Positions 26,634 to 39,356 are shown, counted from the stretch's first letter. The stretch is DNA of 64,000 nucleotides from Halictus rubicundus (GCF_050948215.1 NC_135164.1:4593116-4657115), one strand, 5' to 3'. Made by a program: numbers and translations. The notes: generated by a model not told the origin, from the sequence alone.

Positions 26634-26825
26634 CCCAAAAGTGTTGCACTTCCTTGAAATGGATGATCGCTGAGCTGATTTGAAATAACGCAGCAAGATT
26701 GCCACAGTACAGTTATGCAAGTAGAAACAGACGGCAATAGACAGACACGAGAGTTGAATGGTCTTACATACAGGGTTTCCCAAAAATGTTGTTGTCAAGG
26801 AGTTACATTTTTGGGGCACCCTGTA
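26634..26825. mobile_element. TA-bounded MITE with an extra internal terminal repeat
   Basis: TACAGGGTGTCCCAAAAGTG at 26634 and the reversed right end TACAGGGTGCCCCAAAAATG at 26825 form imperfect TIRs of about 33 bp. A third copy of the end sequence (TACAGGGTTTCCCAAAAATG) starts at 26769, so 26769-26825 alone is a near-perfect 57-bp hairpin. The TACAGGGTG...CCAAAA ends are of a kind common in insect MITEs. It is non-coding. Confidence 0.75.
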
Positions 26826-29057
26826 TACAGTAGATCTATACAACACGTGTTCAAATTATTGCGTCACGTTATTTGTTATTAATGGAGCATTTTCAGAAAT
26901 TCAACTTTAAATATTCACACAATAATGCTTGACAATTTGATATATTCAATCTTGCATAACGATTAATGGAAATAATTATTGTGGACTTATTAATATTCGC
27001 ATGTCCATTAATTATATTTCGAATTCTCCAAACTGCGTTTTTTACTAAATGTATTTTATGTCACGGTTGGAAATACGTTTCGAACGAGAACTATAAAAGA
27101 GTTTAACGATACTGATCTATTATTTTCAAACCATTAAAATTATCGAGACAACAAATAAATGTCTATGTTCCCGTGTCTCGCAAGGAATGCAAACAATTCT
27201 TATTTTGCATAAAAATCTAGTATGAACCTTAGCTGGTATCTCCGTCAGAAGTCAAAACTTGTTAAAATCATTTGCATAACTTTCGGCGAAGGGTAGTCGA
27301 CGAATTGGTTGCCAAAGTGTATGAGACAGTTTACCTGGTGTTTCAGCCTACTTCAAAGTTGCTCCAGCTTTTTTTCCAAGGAGTGCTCGAGTCTCGATGA
27401 GAACTGTACTAAATATAAAAGTGCTCCTCCGCTAGGTTCTATCCTCGATAATTAAGGCTGGTTATTTCATGCCGATCCTTCCTTTCGTCCTAAGGACCCG
27501 CCACTTTCTGCAAATCGAAACGGAATTATGAAATCGTTTGAACATTCATTCGCTTGAAATTAAACGCCCCGATTTAACAGGGATAACGTTTGTTCTACGA
27601 TCGTTTTATTTTCTAGTTGGAACATGTAATAAGAGGCAACTAAAATTCAGATAAAAAAATGTTACCATAATCAACGTAAATACGATGAAGCATTGAATTG
27701 AAAATAATTTTCCAAGAATTATGCAAACCTCCGATTGAATATCGTGTGAAATTTGCTTAAAATTGATGATTGTAATGTGTTTATGGAAAGCTGCTCACAC
27801 GAATCCATTAGTGACGGAGGACTAATGGATCTTTTGTATAAAACTCGCAGTTTTATTCCACCATTGTTGGAAAGATTCGGATGCGGAGAGGAACCTTAAG
27901 TATCCCGGATAAGCGAGAGTAGGTCGCGATTAAATGTTGTTCTGGCTCGGACGTCCGCCATTACGTAAAACCGTCTATTTTCTGGCAAACGCCGACACCC
28001 CTCGCGAAATTTCGCATTTACATCAACGGACTTGTATTCCGACACTCGAACAAGTGGAATTGATTGAGACAGTCCCCGCTCGTAAAGGCTCCTCTTCTAC
28101 GGAATACAGCCGGAAACGGGAATTTGCACATTTCAACGATTGTTTTTAAGTGAGAGAAATTTTCGAGCACGCGATTCAACGGTGAAAATAACTTTTCCTC
28201 GAAACCACGGAAGTTTACCGGCGGAACAAAATGAATTTCAAATTGCCGGACAAGTTGTCTGACCGAGTTTCCACGGTTCGGGTGTATGTATAGTACCGAA
28301 CTCTGTCTACCGACGCGAACATTTATGCGAACCTTCGCAGGGATCATTGCTATTGGCAGGCGAGATTCAAAAATTCATTGAAGCTCGGTCGCAAAGGAAT
28401 TGCATTGCTGACTTTTAAAAATTTACAAACCTATTAGCGGTGAACGCGAGCACGCAAAAAGTTATCAATGTTGACTTTAAATATTCATACACCCATTACG
28501 GCGTTTTTGACAACATTCGACGAGTTGTTTGCATTAGTTTTCGATCTCTAAATGATTGGTTGTTTTCATCGAATTTTGTGCAGTCTGGGTTTTCAAGAAT
28601 GTAGGTTGCAACCGGGTGAGGTGTCAATGACTCCTAACACAGATCTCATTCAACACAAAATACGATAATATTATCGATGGACACAATGCGATTTATGAAT
28701 TAATATAATTATTCTAATTCATTATTGATAATAAATAACTATTATTAGTGATAGTGGTAATTATACCTATTGATATAATTAGTTAAGCTAATATAGATTA
28801 TCAGGCTTAACGAACGCTTAGTCTTTTATCATTTATAATTTGTTGTCAATATTATAGAACAGTAACGATCGTGAACGACTAAATAATTTGTATATTTTAT
28901 CTTTACAATTTGAGGAATATATTGTTCACACATAGAACTTAAAAATAATCGAAATTAATTATTCAAAATGGCGTGAATAACAATTCTGGTATATAATATG
29001 CAATATATGATGTATAATAAAATATTATGAGCTCTTAAAAGTAGAAGAGTAGCGTTA

Positions 29058-29097
29058 CTAAAAAAAAAAATAAATAAATAAATATATAAATAAAAAT
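29058..29097. repeat. A-rich tract with (AAAT)n
   Basis: Ten As followed by four AAAT units and related A/T sequence. It could be a decayed poly-A tail of a retrocopy, but no upstream coding sequence is recognisable. Confidence 0.7.
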
Positions 29098-30725
29098 TAT
29101 CACTGCTGATTTCCAAAGTTTTATGAGCGCTGCAATGTTTTAAAAATAATAGTTGTACTCGAAGCGATCAGAGTTGTTTAATCCAAGTGTTTCATCTTGA
29201 GATTCTAGACTTGATTACTGTTAACTCTGCGGATTAAGGGACCATTAGCATCGCTCGTCACGACTCGAGATGTAAATTAGTATTTACTCCGAAGATTGAG
29301 AGATCCTTAGTGATTCAGTGGTCATCCTAGCGTCTGAAGTTTCTATGGTACTATTATACTACTCGACATTGTTGTCCCGTACAAGTCGGAGGCTGTAGTC
29401 ACAATTCCAAAGGTCAAACGATCGCAATTCTTAAATTTCACCACGTTTAAAAATTCGAAGCTAAAGATTTCAATATAATTCTGGAATCTGAACGATCGTA
29501 TTCCACAACCATAAAAGTACCCGGTATCGACGCTCTCTATCCGGGTGCCGTTAATACTTCGCTCCGCAGACTGTCTTTAATATCAATTTATGTGGCGCTT
29601 ACTTTCTTACTGCCACGATAAATTTACCAATTCTGACAATAATTATTTTCATTTATTAAAGATCTTCGATCTTTACGATCCAATATTAAAACATTTCACT
29701 TTATAATTCTCTTCTCGTCGCCAACGCTTTTTCCCGTCAAGAACTCCGCAGGGAGCCAAAAAGCTATCTTTTATTTATTCGAAGAGGATCCCATGCAAAT
29801 TTCTGATAACATAAATGGTCATAAACAAAGTCCCTGAAAAATTTCGAACACGTCGTATACTTCCTCGCGAACCTAACAAAATTGAATCAGCCTTCGTAGG
29901 AAGTTAAATAACAGAAGCTTAAGTGACACCCAGCAGATCGATCCGATACAGTTGGCGGTGCAATAATTAAACCGGTGATCAATCTCAATATCCAACCGGG
30001 GATCTGATTACACGGGCGTGTGTAACGAACGCGTTGATTACCGGCGTGGCCGTAGCCCGAGGAACAATCCATCTTTTATCTGTTCTTTCCACGTAGATCG
30101 CGCGTAGAAGTTTCATCGTGCCACGCCGCGCCCGGTGGGCAGAGTTCGATCCCTCTCGGCCGACCAGCATCCCTTGCTTTCTTTTCCCCGTAGCCGGTTG
30201 GCCGTCCCAACAGGATTAAAAAATTCCGTGAGACTGGGCTTGTCGCCAGCGATTCCGCGGCAGTATCTTTCGGTCGCAGCAGCCTATCCTCCCAGGAGGA
30301 CTGCTATCTCGGGGGGGTATCTCGAAAGCCATCTAGAAACGGTGACGAGCCAAGTGGCGCGAGAGAGGGAAAGGGTTGACGGGGGAGAGAAGAGAGTCGA
30401 AGGAAAAGAAATAAGAGACGCTGCTCGGCTTACGCGCCGGTCCGTTCGAGCCTTTTGAGAATAGAGCTTCGATGATGGTATTAAGTTAAGGTTGAGGAGC
30501 TGGGATTGGGAAGAAGAGTGAAGAGGGAAGGGAACTCGTTCGATCTCCTCCGGGCCGTCTTATCGATTCCTTATCATTCCCAATGCAAACTTTATGCCCC
30601 CTGTTCCCGGGGTTTCGCTCGAAATAAGACCGGGCTGTCAGGGCCCGCGAACTTCGATTAAGAGTCTCTGTCCGAGCAGCCCGTAAAAGTTCCGCGGGTC
30701 TTGAACGATTCCTCGAGTACCTCCG

Positions 30726-30750
30726 CTCCTCCTCCTCCTCCTCCCCTCCT
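30726..30750. repeat. (CTC)n microsatellite
   Basis: Six or seven CTC triplets followed by CCCTCC, in a GC-rich stretch (about 30100-31200) with no recognised exon. Confidence 0.85.
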
Positions 30751-31464
30751 TTTTCTCACCGGAAACGCTGGTTTACGAGTACTCGTAAAGCGAGATGAAC
30801 CGTGATACATTGTTTAGTCTGGCGGACCATTCGGCGACCCGGTGAGATCGCTCGATCTGCAGTAAAATCGAGGCCGTTGGAACGTCTCGGGAGCTTAACG
30901 CGACGGTTTTCGCGGTGCGACGAGCCCGCCTCGACGAGGATTCGTCGGACCGGAAGTCACGGGGAACCGCTTCTGAATAAAGAAGCAGCCGCCCCGACCC
31001 AGCCGTCGGACATGCACGCGTGTACGTGTGCGCGAGCACGCGCGATTCAAACTTAAACGGGAGCGGCGTTACAAAGTGGACATGCATTTTTAAAGGCAAC
31101 GCCACGCTGCGGTGTCGTAACGGCCTGATCGTTGCACGGGGCTCAAAGAGAATGCCACCGGCCCTGGGGAACCAGCCGGCATTCTAGAGGGAAAAATTCA
31201 TAGGAGCGTGTACAGATGTGTTTACTATTAGAGTAGGACCTATATTATGTGAACTAATTGGGCGAGAAAAGTGTTCGCGAGCAGTTTCATATTCTTGTTT
31301 ACCGACGTTGTTTCGTATTTAGATTCGGACATAAATACTCGGCTCCCGTTTTTCCGGCGTTGTTTCCTACCCTAACTCGACACTAGCACAACGAAACGTT
31401 GAAAATATCATTTATGTGCAATGTATTTTTGGGAATTTCTCGAAAACTGAGTAGCGATGACATG

Positions 31465-31607
31465 TACAGCGAATTCTCGATATATGTCGACAACACGGGT
31501 CCTGCCAGCGTCATGTATCGTCCAGGAGACATACCCCGCGGTAGTGGGGACAATTCCGCGACGATAATCGTCCAGGCCTTGGCGACATATACAGAGAAAT
31601 CACTGTA
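31465..31607 (+). mobile_element. TA-bounded MITE, family B, short form
   Basis: It starts TACAGCGAATTCTCGATATA and ends, reversed, TACAGTGATTTCTCTGTATA, so both ends are TA followed by CAGYG. Internal landmarks shared by the family are TCGTCCAGGAGACAT, CGCGGTAGTGGGGA and TCGTCCAGGCCTTGGCGAC. It is 143 bp and non-coding. The TA ends suggest a Tc1/mariner-type mobiliser (inference). Confidence 0.8.
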
Positions 31608-32964
31608 CCACTTTCTCATTTTATTTTTATTCGTACAGAGACGTCGTGGAATCGGGCATTGAGCCGAAATTGAAGCAAAATTTTGGCACCTTGACAACAT
31701 CAAGTTATTGATAATGGCACCGTCATTTCGTTATAATTTCCCAGTAAAAATGTGAATAAAATCTACGTTCCCGTAATAAAGTTTGAAGACATAAGCAATG
31801 AATTTTGAACTTCAGTTTCTTCCACGTTTGTCTGTTCTTTCACAGTGCAGTTCTATTGGCAGGTTCGTGAAATAAGAGACTTGCTGACAACACTCCCAGG
31901 TTGCTGAACCACAGAATTCCCGTAATTGCCGAATCGCTTCCGGACAATACCGCCGAGACGTTCCGTAACACAGGAGAAGCTACGTCCGGGGGATCCTCCC
32001 TTGGATATTGCACCTTGACTTTCGTGCTCACGCTGATCCTCCTGGCAATTAAAGCACAATTCACTCTGGCCCTGTAATGATACAGGAAGTGTACTGTTGT
32101 CCACTAGCCACGCTGACCGTCCAGCAGCATTTAGTTTAACGGTTAAGCTGCTGTCGTTGCCCCTTTCGGAATAACAAGTGCCGATTTGGAAAACGAGAAG
32201 ACCCTTCTTAACTCTCGGCTAGCGTGACTTGGGTCCGTTCTGACCCGGAGCCTCGAGCGTTCCATCTGAATTCTAACTTTAGGAGTGACGTTAACGAACT
32301 AAAACGTCTTGCAGAAGCTTTGCCAGGCAAAAATATTCAATGTAACGAACGAAGTCAAGAATATTACATTTTAATAACACGCAACGTCCGACTGAACGTT
32401 TCGAGAATATTTGCTTTGTGCAGCAATCACGCGGTGTACCGCAATAAGACCAATCACGTCGCACAAACAAGAACAAGAAGAAGAAACGAGTTTCATTGGA
32501 CTTTAACGGTATCATAAAACTGCAAATGATAAATCTGTTGTCCGCATTAGACACGCGTGAAAAATGCGAACAACACGAAAGCGGTGATGAAATCAAGAAC
32601 CCGTAGCCTAGAGTGCTTCAATCAGAAACAGCTTCCAATGATCTATCTATTACAGAAGCGCTCTGGCAAGGAGCATCTTCGAAGAAAGGCGACCGCTCGC
32701 CGGATTTATCGTCTCCATTCAAACTTCCTAATGGCCGAATTAATAGCTCTCAAATTCGACTAAAGAGCGGCTCTTGTTCAGTCAGCGGGAGTTCGTGGTG
32801 GCGAGATTCTGCAACAATAAATCTGGCTTACCGCTGGTTCGGCCGCTCGCGATACACCCTTATAAATCCCAGCCAATCACGAAGAATTCTGCGACGGACA
32901 GTTTCCACGTTATAAAACGAGAGGGTGCGTTTCTATGCGATCCCCTCCTCGCCTTCGGTACGTA

Positions 32965-32983
32965 GCCGCCGCCGCCGCCGCCG
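32965..32983. repeat. (GCC)n microsatellite
   Basis: Six GCC triplets. It gives a poly-Ala run in a chance open frame that has no other sign of being coding. Confidence 0.85.
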
Positions 32984-33486
32984 TCCGGTGTTTCTGGCGA
33001 TGGCACGTACGCGTTTCATTGTGCCAGGGTAAATTCGACGAAGGCCGGCACCCTAAGAGGTCCGGGGTGCACCGGAACGACGCGCATAAAAGCGACTTTC
33101 CGGTAAATTATACAGGCCGCATGAAAAATTCCCGCAATGAGCGGCAGTCCAACTTCCACGGAGCGCATAAGGAGATTCGCATTATCGTGCATGTTGGATG
33201 AGAGGAAGCGAGACCGAGCGAACGGCGGCTTCGCCAGACCCCGGCCGCCTGGGCTTGCGATATGAAATTTTGATCAGAGAAGTACACTCGCCGCTGGAAT
33301 ATCTCCGGAATCGGAAGTTACTCATCCCACGGGCAGAGAGCTCGCTGGAACGGAAGGTCGGCGCTCCGTTTGATCCGTAATCAGACGTTGCATCTGGTTC
33401 CGCGTCTCGCAACAGGCCTCGATTATGACCCCCGAGCGACCCACCCGATTCCCAAACGAGCCGCTTAAATTCGCCCCTGAACACAG

Positions 33487-34188
33487 TACAGTGAATTCTT
33501 GATATACGTCGCCGAGACCTGGAGGATAAATGTCGCGGAACCATCCCCACTACCGCCATCCAATCATTTCAACGAAAAAATGACTTCACTAGTTTTTGTC
33601 ACAAAAATCTATTTTTTGCAAAATCCTGAGGTCGTAGACAAATTTTGAGACCAGATTTGAAATCAGCGTGAAAAAATCTATAGGAAATGATTTATAGCAT
33701 GTTAAAAAAAAATTTTCCGCGCGTGGTATTGGAAGAACTAAAATTTTCTTGAATTTATGCGCGTTTAACGAATTTTCTCGAGGTTAAAAAACGTTCGTCC
33801 CACAATCTCTCTATTTTTCCCATATTCTACAAAGTTGCAGCTTTCATTTAAAAAAAATTTCATCACTCTACCTCATTCCTATCGAAAGTTCCTCGATTTT
33901 GAATCCGATTTTGTACAAATTGCCCACTGTGCGGCGTACGCCCCGCGAGGGGCCAAGAAGCTAGAGAGACCTCGGTCGCTGTGACTTTGACATATAAAAT
34001 GTAGGACGAATATATCCTTTTCTGATATTGTGAATTAAATGTGTATTACAATTGTTGGTGTCACGATTCAATTGAAAGTACAATATACAATGGAAATATT
34101 GTTATCTACGAATATATTGTGAATTAAATGTGTATATCCTTTTCCGCATCAAGACCTGTGTCGCTGACATATATCGAGAATTCACTAC
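33487..34188 (-). mobile_element. Family B element apparently split by a ~580-bp insert
   Basis: 33487-33565 is the terminal half of a minus-strand family B element (TACAGTGAATTCTTGATATA... GTAGTGGGGA on the reverse strand). The opposite end, ACATATATCGAGAATTCACT, follows at 34163-34188 in the same orientation, preceded by an AAGACCTGTGT piece. The intervening ~580 bp are unrelated, AT-rich, and include a duplicated ATATTGTGAATTAAATGTGT (34025 and 34114). Confidence 0.55.
34012..34146. repeat. Short direct repeats inside the insert that splits a family B element
   Basis: ATATTGTGAATTAAATGTGT occurs at 34025 and 34114 (89-bp spacing). ATATCCTTTTC precedes the first and follows the second copy, so 11-bp direct repeats bracket the segment. 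This could be a small local duplication or a target-site duplication. Confidence 0.55.
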
Positions 34189-34747
34189 CGTTCCGTAATT
34201 GTTTCTTTCTATCGCCTGAAAGGGTCACGGGGACCCGTGTACCCGCGCTGTCAAAGTTTCGAAACGGGGATTTGCAGAATTGTTCTCTCCCCGACCCCCT
34301 CCCCTTCCGTTTCGTTTACCTCCGCCGGAACTCTGCAACTTTTAAAGAGTATCACGCGTGTCTGGTTTCACGCAACCGCTTACACGTGCATCTCGATGCA
34401 CCGTCGCGTAGATACAGAATAATCGGATTCTGATCGCGGTGGATTCGTACCAGATCCGCAGGATCCGCGTTGAGCACGTGGACAATGTTCAAAATTATTG
34501 ATGCGCTGCTTCGTGAATTGTTAAACCTAGTTGTTGGTTTACCTGCCGGCTGAACTGTGTCGGTTAAATTGTTTACGAAGCGCAAACTGCATTAAGGTTG
34601 TTTCTGGCTGTGCCCTGTTTCGTTGCGTTAAACCTGCGATTGATATCCAGTTATTCGTCGGTTGGTGTCATTGGAATTGTTTTAAAAGTCCCCATAGAGT
34701 TTCGACTGTGGTGGATAATAGTATCGGAAATTCCGCGTGCAAACACT

Positions 34748-34930
34748 CATAACTAGACTGCGGATGTTTATCTGTCAAAAACTCGGAAAATCGCACATCT
34801 TTACGCACGCATAACTTTTGACTGATCTCCTATGATTAGAACTTGGATTTTCGGAATTTTCTGGCTGAAATCTACCGGATTACGTAAAAAAAAGTTTAAA
34901 ATTTTTGGTTTCCCGAGGTAAAGTTTAACC
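34748..34930 (-). repeat. Family A repeat, full length, reverse orientation
   Basis: Read on the minus strand it starts GGTTAAACTTTACCTCGGGA, holds GTAATCCGGTAGATTTCAG and AAGTTATGCGTGCGTAAAG, and ends CCGCAGTCTAGTTATG. With the 3835 copy it defines both ends of the family. Confidence 0.8.
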
Positions 34931-35714
34931 GAAGATATGATTTAGCTTCTGCTTCTTGTAACTAGCATAGAAAATTTTCATTTTCCATAATAATCCGGAG
35001 TCTAGTTATATAAGTGTTTGTATGTGGAATTTCGAACAGTGCCAATGCACTTTTGCCCACCACTGTAAATTGCTTAAAATACACGAGAACAATGTCAAAA
35101 AATATGTGTTATTTTCAACATTGAAGCCGTTAAATTTTAACGAGCACAATATTTGTAAAAATGTCTTGCTTCGTATCTCACTTTGGCCGTATAATGTTCG
35201 TTATTTCGTGCTGGTTCATGCGCGCGCGCGTTTTTTCCCCCTTTCATCATTTCAGAATTAAGAAATTCTTTTTATTATTGTTGTGCAGTTGAAAGCGTCC
35301 GTTGGTCTTTCAAGTATTGTATCTAGACGAACTTTAATTAAATCTACCTTTGAGTTTGACTTAAAAGTTGCAAATATAAACACAAACAGGAATTTAATAC
35401 GAGCACAGTCGCTCTTCATCCTTTATTATAATTTATTCCGAGTTTTCGCGAAACCTTTTTACTTTTTACTGTCGAAAGGAATAACGCACCGTAAAAAAGT
35501 GCATGGGTACAGTGACGGAGTGATGGATTCAATCAATACTTTGACCAGAAAAGATTTTGCATATTGTGTGAATATTGATTGACAGCTTTGAGCACTTTCT
35601 ATACTCGATGGCTGAAGAACATAAGTAAATCAGAAATATGAAAGTTTTACCGTTCCTGTGTGCAGTGCCTAAATTAAATTAACACTTAAGCTAATTTATT
35701 ATTCATGTAACTTA

Positions 35715-35857
35715 TTAACCGTGCAGGGGCATCCCGGGGTCATGACCCTAACAAAATTTCTGTATGCTAATTTTTGCTTCTGCATTGCAAGAACCATGGT
35801 AAATTTTTACGTAACTTTAGAAAAGCTTCAATGCAATACTTCGTACCCAAGGGTTAA
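35715..35857. mobile_element. Possible short TTAA-bounded element
   Basis: It is bounded by TTAACCGTGCAGGGG on the left and ...CGTACCCAAGGGTTAA on the right, whose last TTAA also starts family C copy 1. The terminal match is limited to TTAACC plus scattered bases. A GGGGTCATGACCC palindrome near the left end resembles those in the 45273 element. The evidence is weak. Confidence 0.35.
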
Positions 35858-36102
35858 CCCTTTGCACTCGGCTCTATTTTTATTCTAAAACTAAATTTTT
35901 CTTCCGTCTTGGAATATTTTCATTTTCTTCATACGAAACTGATCCGATTTCCACTTATAATATTTAAATGTTTAGTGATCTGTTAAATAGAAATTTTGTA
36001 ATGTAACAAATATTTTGTAATATTTTTTGCAATTTCTTTGAAACAATGCCACAATAATTTCTAGTGGTGCTTCAGAGTCACCACTCGAGTGCAAAGGGTT
36101 AA
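35854..36102. mobile_element. TTAA-bounded MITE, family C (CCCTTTGCACTCG), copy 1
   Basis: TTAACCCTTTGCACTCG at 35854 matches the reverse of CGAGTGCAAAGGGTTAA ending at 36102. Internal sequence matches the copy at 48613-48861 in opposite orientation over the full length, for example AAACTAAATTTTTCTTC, CATACGAAACTGATCCGA and TTGTAATG. It is 249 bp with no ORF and ends 295 bp before receptor exon A. Confidence 0.85.
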
Positions 36103-36397
36103 TACTGATCGGTCATTCGGTGCGCAAACTAATGAACGTCTACGATTGCTGTCGAAGAAGTGGAATTTCCTCGTCGGTTTTTCTTGTTCACCAATATGGT
36201 CCACATTCATCACTTCTCCGAGAACATTGTTCCCCTATCTCTTTCACCGGCGCAGTGTTAGCGAAGACTCCGCGTTAATAACGAAAATAACATGCCTCGT
36301 CTCCCCGCGGCAGGTGCACGCACATTCGCGAAATACCCAGGAGGCGAATACACGCACCGCGCGTACTAATGCGCGAGTCGTTCTCTTTCTGTTCCAG

Positions 36398-36539
36398 GCC
36401 GTTGCTGAAGCAGATAAAAAACTCCGCGGAGTCGCATATTGTACTGGATTGCTCCACCGAGAGGATTTACGACGTGTTGAAGCAGGCGCAGCAAATAGGG
36501 ATGATGAGCGACTATCACAGCTACCTCATCACCTCTCTG
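36398..36539 (+). CDS. Kainate receptor exon A (ATD, PLLKQIK...SYLITSL)
   Basis: The acceptor is a pyrimidine tract ending in gttccag at 36397 and the donor is ctg|gtgagt at 36539/36540. The first base completes a split codon; codons then read PLLKQIKNSAESHIVLDCS, DVLKQAQQIGMM and YHSYLITSL. This matches the GRIK ATD segment that runs PLLK...(I/V)xDCS...ILKQAxxMGMMxxYxxYxxTxL, a helix-strand-helix step of the second lobe. The 142-nt length gives entry at codon position 3 and exit at phase 0. An open frame starts upstream at 36369, but the bases before 36398 are the intron's pyrimidine tract, not coding sequence. Confidence 0.93.
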
Positions 36540-36608
36540 GTGAGTCTTTTAATTAAATGGGAATGTAATTAACGGCCGGCTTCTCGTCCCCTGACGGTCT
36601 TTCCTCGT

Positions 36609-36610
<2 letters not shown>

Positions 36611-36650
<40 letters not shown>
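36611..36650. repeat. (CGT)13 microsatellite just after exon A
   Basis: An uninterrupted CGT trinucleotide run of 40 bases starts 72 bp downstream of the exon A donor. It is intronic. Confidence 0.95.
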
Positions 36651-36651
<1 letters not shown>

Positions 36652-39356
36652 GGTACGGTGTATAGGTTACTCATCGCCGGGCCGTCTGAAATTAGAACTG
36701 TCATGTAGCGCGCGTGAGGGTTGCGTACGTAAACTAATTATCGCCGGGGCTGACTCGTTTATCACTCGGCAATCTTTTTCCGGGACGGTTTTCCCGAGCG
36801 CCGGGGTGCACGGCGCGACGCGACGCGGCGCGGCGTTCGTGATCGGAATCGATAAGTCCCCGGGCCAGGGAGTCGCGGTAAATTATCGATAAGAACGCGA
36901 GAAGGAATCGATAACCGCACGGACACAGCCTGGCTGTCGGTTAGATTGGCTTCCGCTGTCGTTTGTCCGTGGCCTCCGTCGCTCGAATCAACGTTAACGG
37001 GGCGAACGTGAGGCTCCGTGCTTCCCTGCCCGACTGCCTGGCTCGCTCGCTGCCCGGGACTTTAATGGAACTTTCAGGCGAGAACCGTGCCAGAGAGCTC
37101 CGCCGTCGACAGAGGTACTCGTGTAACGCGATGAACGCACCCGCGTTTTATTAGACTTAAATTACGCGGCTTGTTCGTTCCGCCGTTGCCCGGGAAACGA
37201 GCACCGGATGCCGAGGAAAAATATCGTACGTTCTTATTGAATACGTTCTCCTGCCGCGATATTATTTCCTCCCGGCCCGCTGGGAAAGCCCGATTTTCCG
37301 GACAAAATTTTGTATCTTGATAAATAAAAGTGGTGCGAGAAAATGTTTCGGAGACATGTAATCACTGAGAGCTTTTTTCGGGTCTGTTTTATGTTCGTCT
37401 CTTATTCGCATTCAGAATGTATTAAATCCAGTCATGTTTCTATACCAGCTCCGTATATTAATTAATCAACGATGTACATATCGTGGAAAACGCAATTTTT
37501 TAGCCTTCTTGCCTACAGCAATTGAAATATTCATAATTACTAACAGGAAGACGAAATCGCGTATCAAGACCGAAAGTAAATTTAGTGAGAAATCTGTTGA
37601 TCAAATCCGTATCGATTCAAAGAGAATATTCACATCGGAGGTGCATGAAAAATTCAAGTTCGGTGCGTGCATCCCGCATCTCGCGAATTTTTGCGCAAAC
37701 TGCACACGGAATCCTTTAATGCCGGAACATTTCTCGCTCCGGTTCGGTTTTACGTGAAATCACTCGTCAGCTCAGGACGATCCATTAAGGCCCGAAGACC
37801 GTGTTACATTAAACCAGTTTCCAGAACGATGCAAATTCGGAGTAGCCTTGTGTGCGGGTATGCTTATCTGTAACGGAGTTTCTCCGTTGCCCCGTCGATT
37901 TCCTCGATCACGTTCCTGCATTAATGCGCGCAAGGGACTGGGCCCTCCGTCGTCATTGTTCGACGCGGAGGGGGCATGTCCTCGAGGCTCGAGAGCAGAC
38001 TGCGATTCGGTTTCGCGGATGAAAGGGTCTGCGAATCGCTGTAGGCCACGATTGTTGCAATACGGACCCTTTTTTGTTTTTTCTTTTCCGACCAGCACGG
38101 TACATTTCTTTCCGTCATAGCACGGTATCGCAAAACAGCGCCGGGAACACGCGAATAAAGTTCTTGAAAGATGGATGCGTCGGATCGACGTATCGTGTCA
38201 CGCGACAGCGTGCCATAGTTTCTGACAGAGAAACCGTGTACGACACTATCGCGAAAGAAAAGTTTTACTACCTCTCGAAGCTTCGCAGCTTCTTCTTATT
38301 CTCCGAATTATACTGGATGGTCGTACTACTTTTGTTCGGCTTGAGTATTTTCGTTGCACGTCTGGTAAAGTGATCAAGTATGGAAGAAAAATTGAAAGTA
38401 CATTTTTTAATTAAGACAGATTTATAAAAATCTTGAGAAGCATCTGATTTTATTTCAGCTGGAAAATGGATCAATATCGTAGCTCTGTTACAATTAGTTT
38501 ACTAGTTACAGTGAACTAATTCCTGACTTGATTGTTACTGTGACAAACTGTAGATATCCCTAAACTCTATTAATTTGTCTCCTACTGTAAATTCAATCTA
38601 CTGATTTCTGTCATAAATGTATCAAAGCTGCGGTCTAACTATAATATACGGTGTTAGTATTGTCCGTACTATTATTGACGTAATATTATTACGATGTAAT
38701 ATTATTTTCCATTGCACAAATTGAAGCCATTGATTCATTGTCATTCGTGGAATTATTTACTATTAATTAATTATCTTTTATGTAGTATTAATGTTTCGCA
38801 CTGTATAGCGTAAATTTTCATTTGGATCAATTTCCTTAGTTCATTCATATTCTGGTGCATAGGCTACTGGGAGGTACTGATGGTACCAATTCAATAGCAT
38901 ATCCATAACGCCAATACGTATCAATTCCCGAGATCATGTTAGAGCATCAAACAGGTATTGAAATGTCATGTCATTGGAATTAGTAAAATCCTTGTGACAT
39001 CGTCTCGTGTACTATCGATGCGATATGATTACGAGGTAGCTAGTCGCAGTAATTTATTGATACCAACGGATCGAGGCACGGCTTAGGTAATAATAAACAA
39101 CTCGGTGTAAAGTATATTACGTACTGAATGCGTTTGCAACATTAGCCAGCGATTTTCTCGTGAATAGTGAGCATACTGAATAAATGAGAGAAGAGAAGCT
39201 ATTCTTAATCATTACTATTGATCTCAATCTAGCTATTACACTGTTTTTCTAACATTATAACGGAGTGTGTGATTTTCTTGTAGAGGAGATTACTACTGTA
39301 TTTGTCGATATTTCTTATTAACAAGATTACAAGGAAGAATAATACATTATATAATA

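Larger units (their letters stand above)
26826..31464. other. Unassigned stretch
   Basis: AT-rich sequence to about 29900, then a GC-rich island at about 30100-31200 with microsatellites and overlapping chance frames on both strands. No gene, RNA or clear element was identified. Confidence 0.6.
1..36397. other. Region upstream of the first recognised exon; no coding exon found
   Basis: Because exon A starts with a split codon, at least one earlier exon exists 5' of it. Given introns of 12-14 kb downstream, all or part of these 36 kb may be a single intron, or several introns with short exons I did not recognise. I saw no sequence resembling the first ATD lobe, the signal peptide or any other known protein except a mariner remnant at 18212. 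The longest open frames (24674-25411 minus, 245 codons; 16155-16607 plus, 150 codons) match nothing I know, and the first runs through a dispersed repeat. Confidence 0.6.

Noticed and set aside
36089..36556. 155-codon open frame overlapping exon A in another phase
   Set aside because: It starts in a TTAA element, crosses the intron and reads exon A out of the receptor frame.
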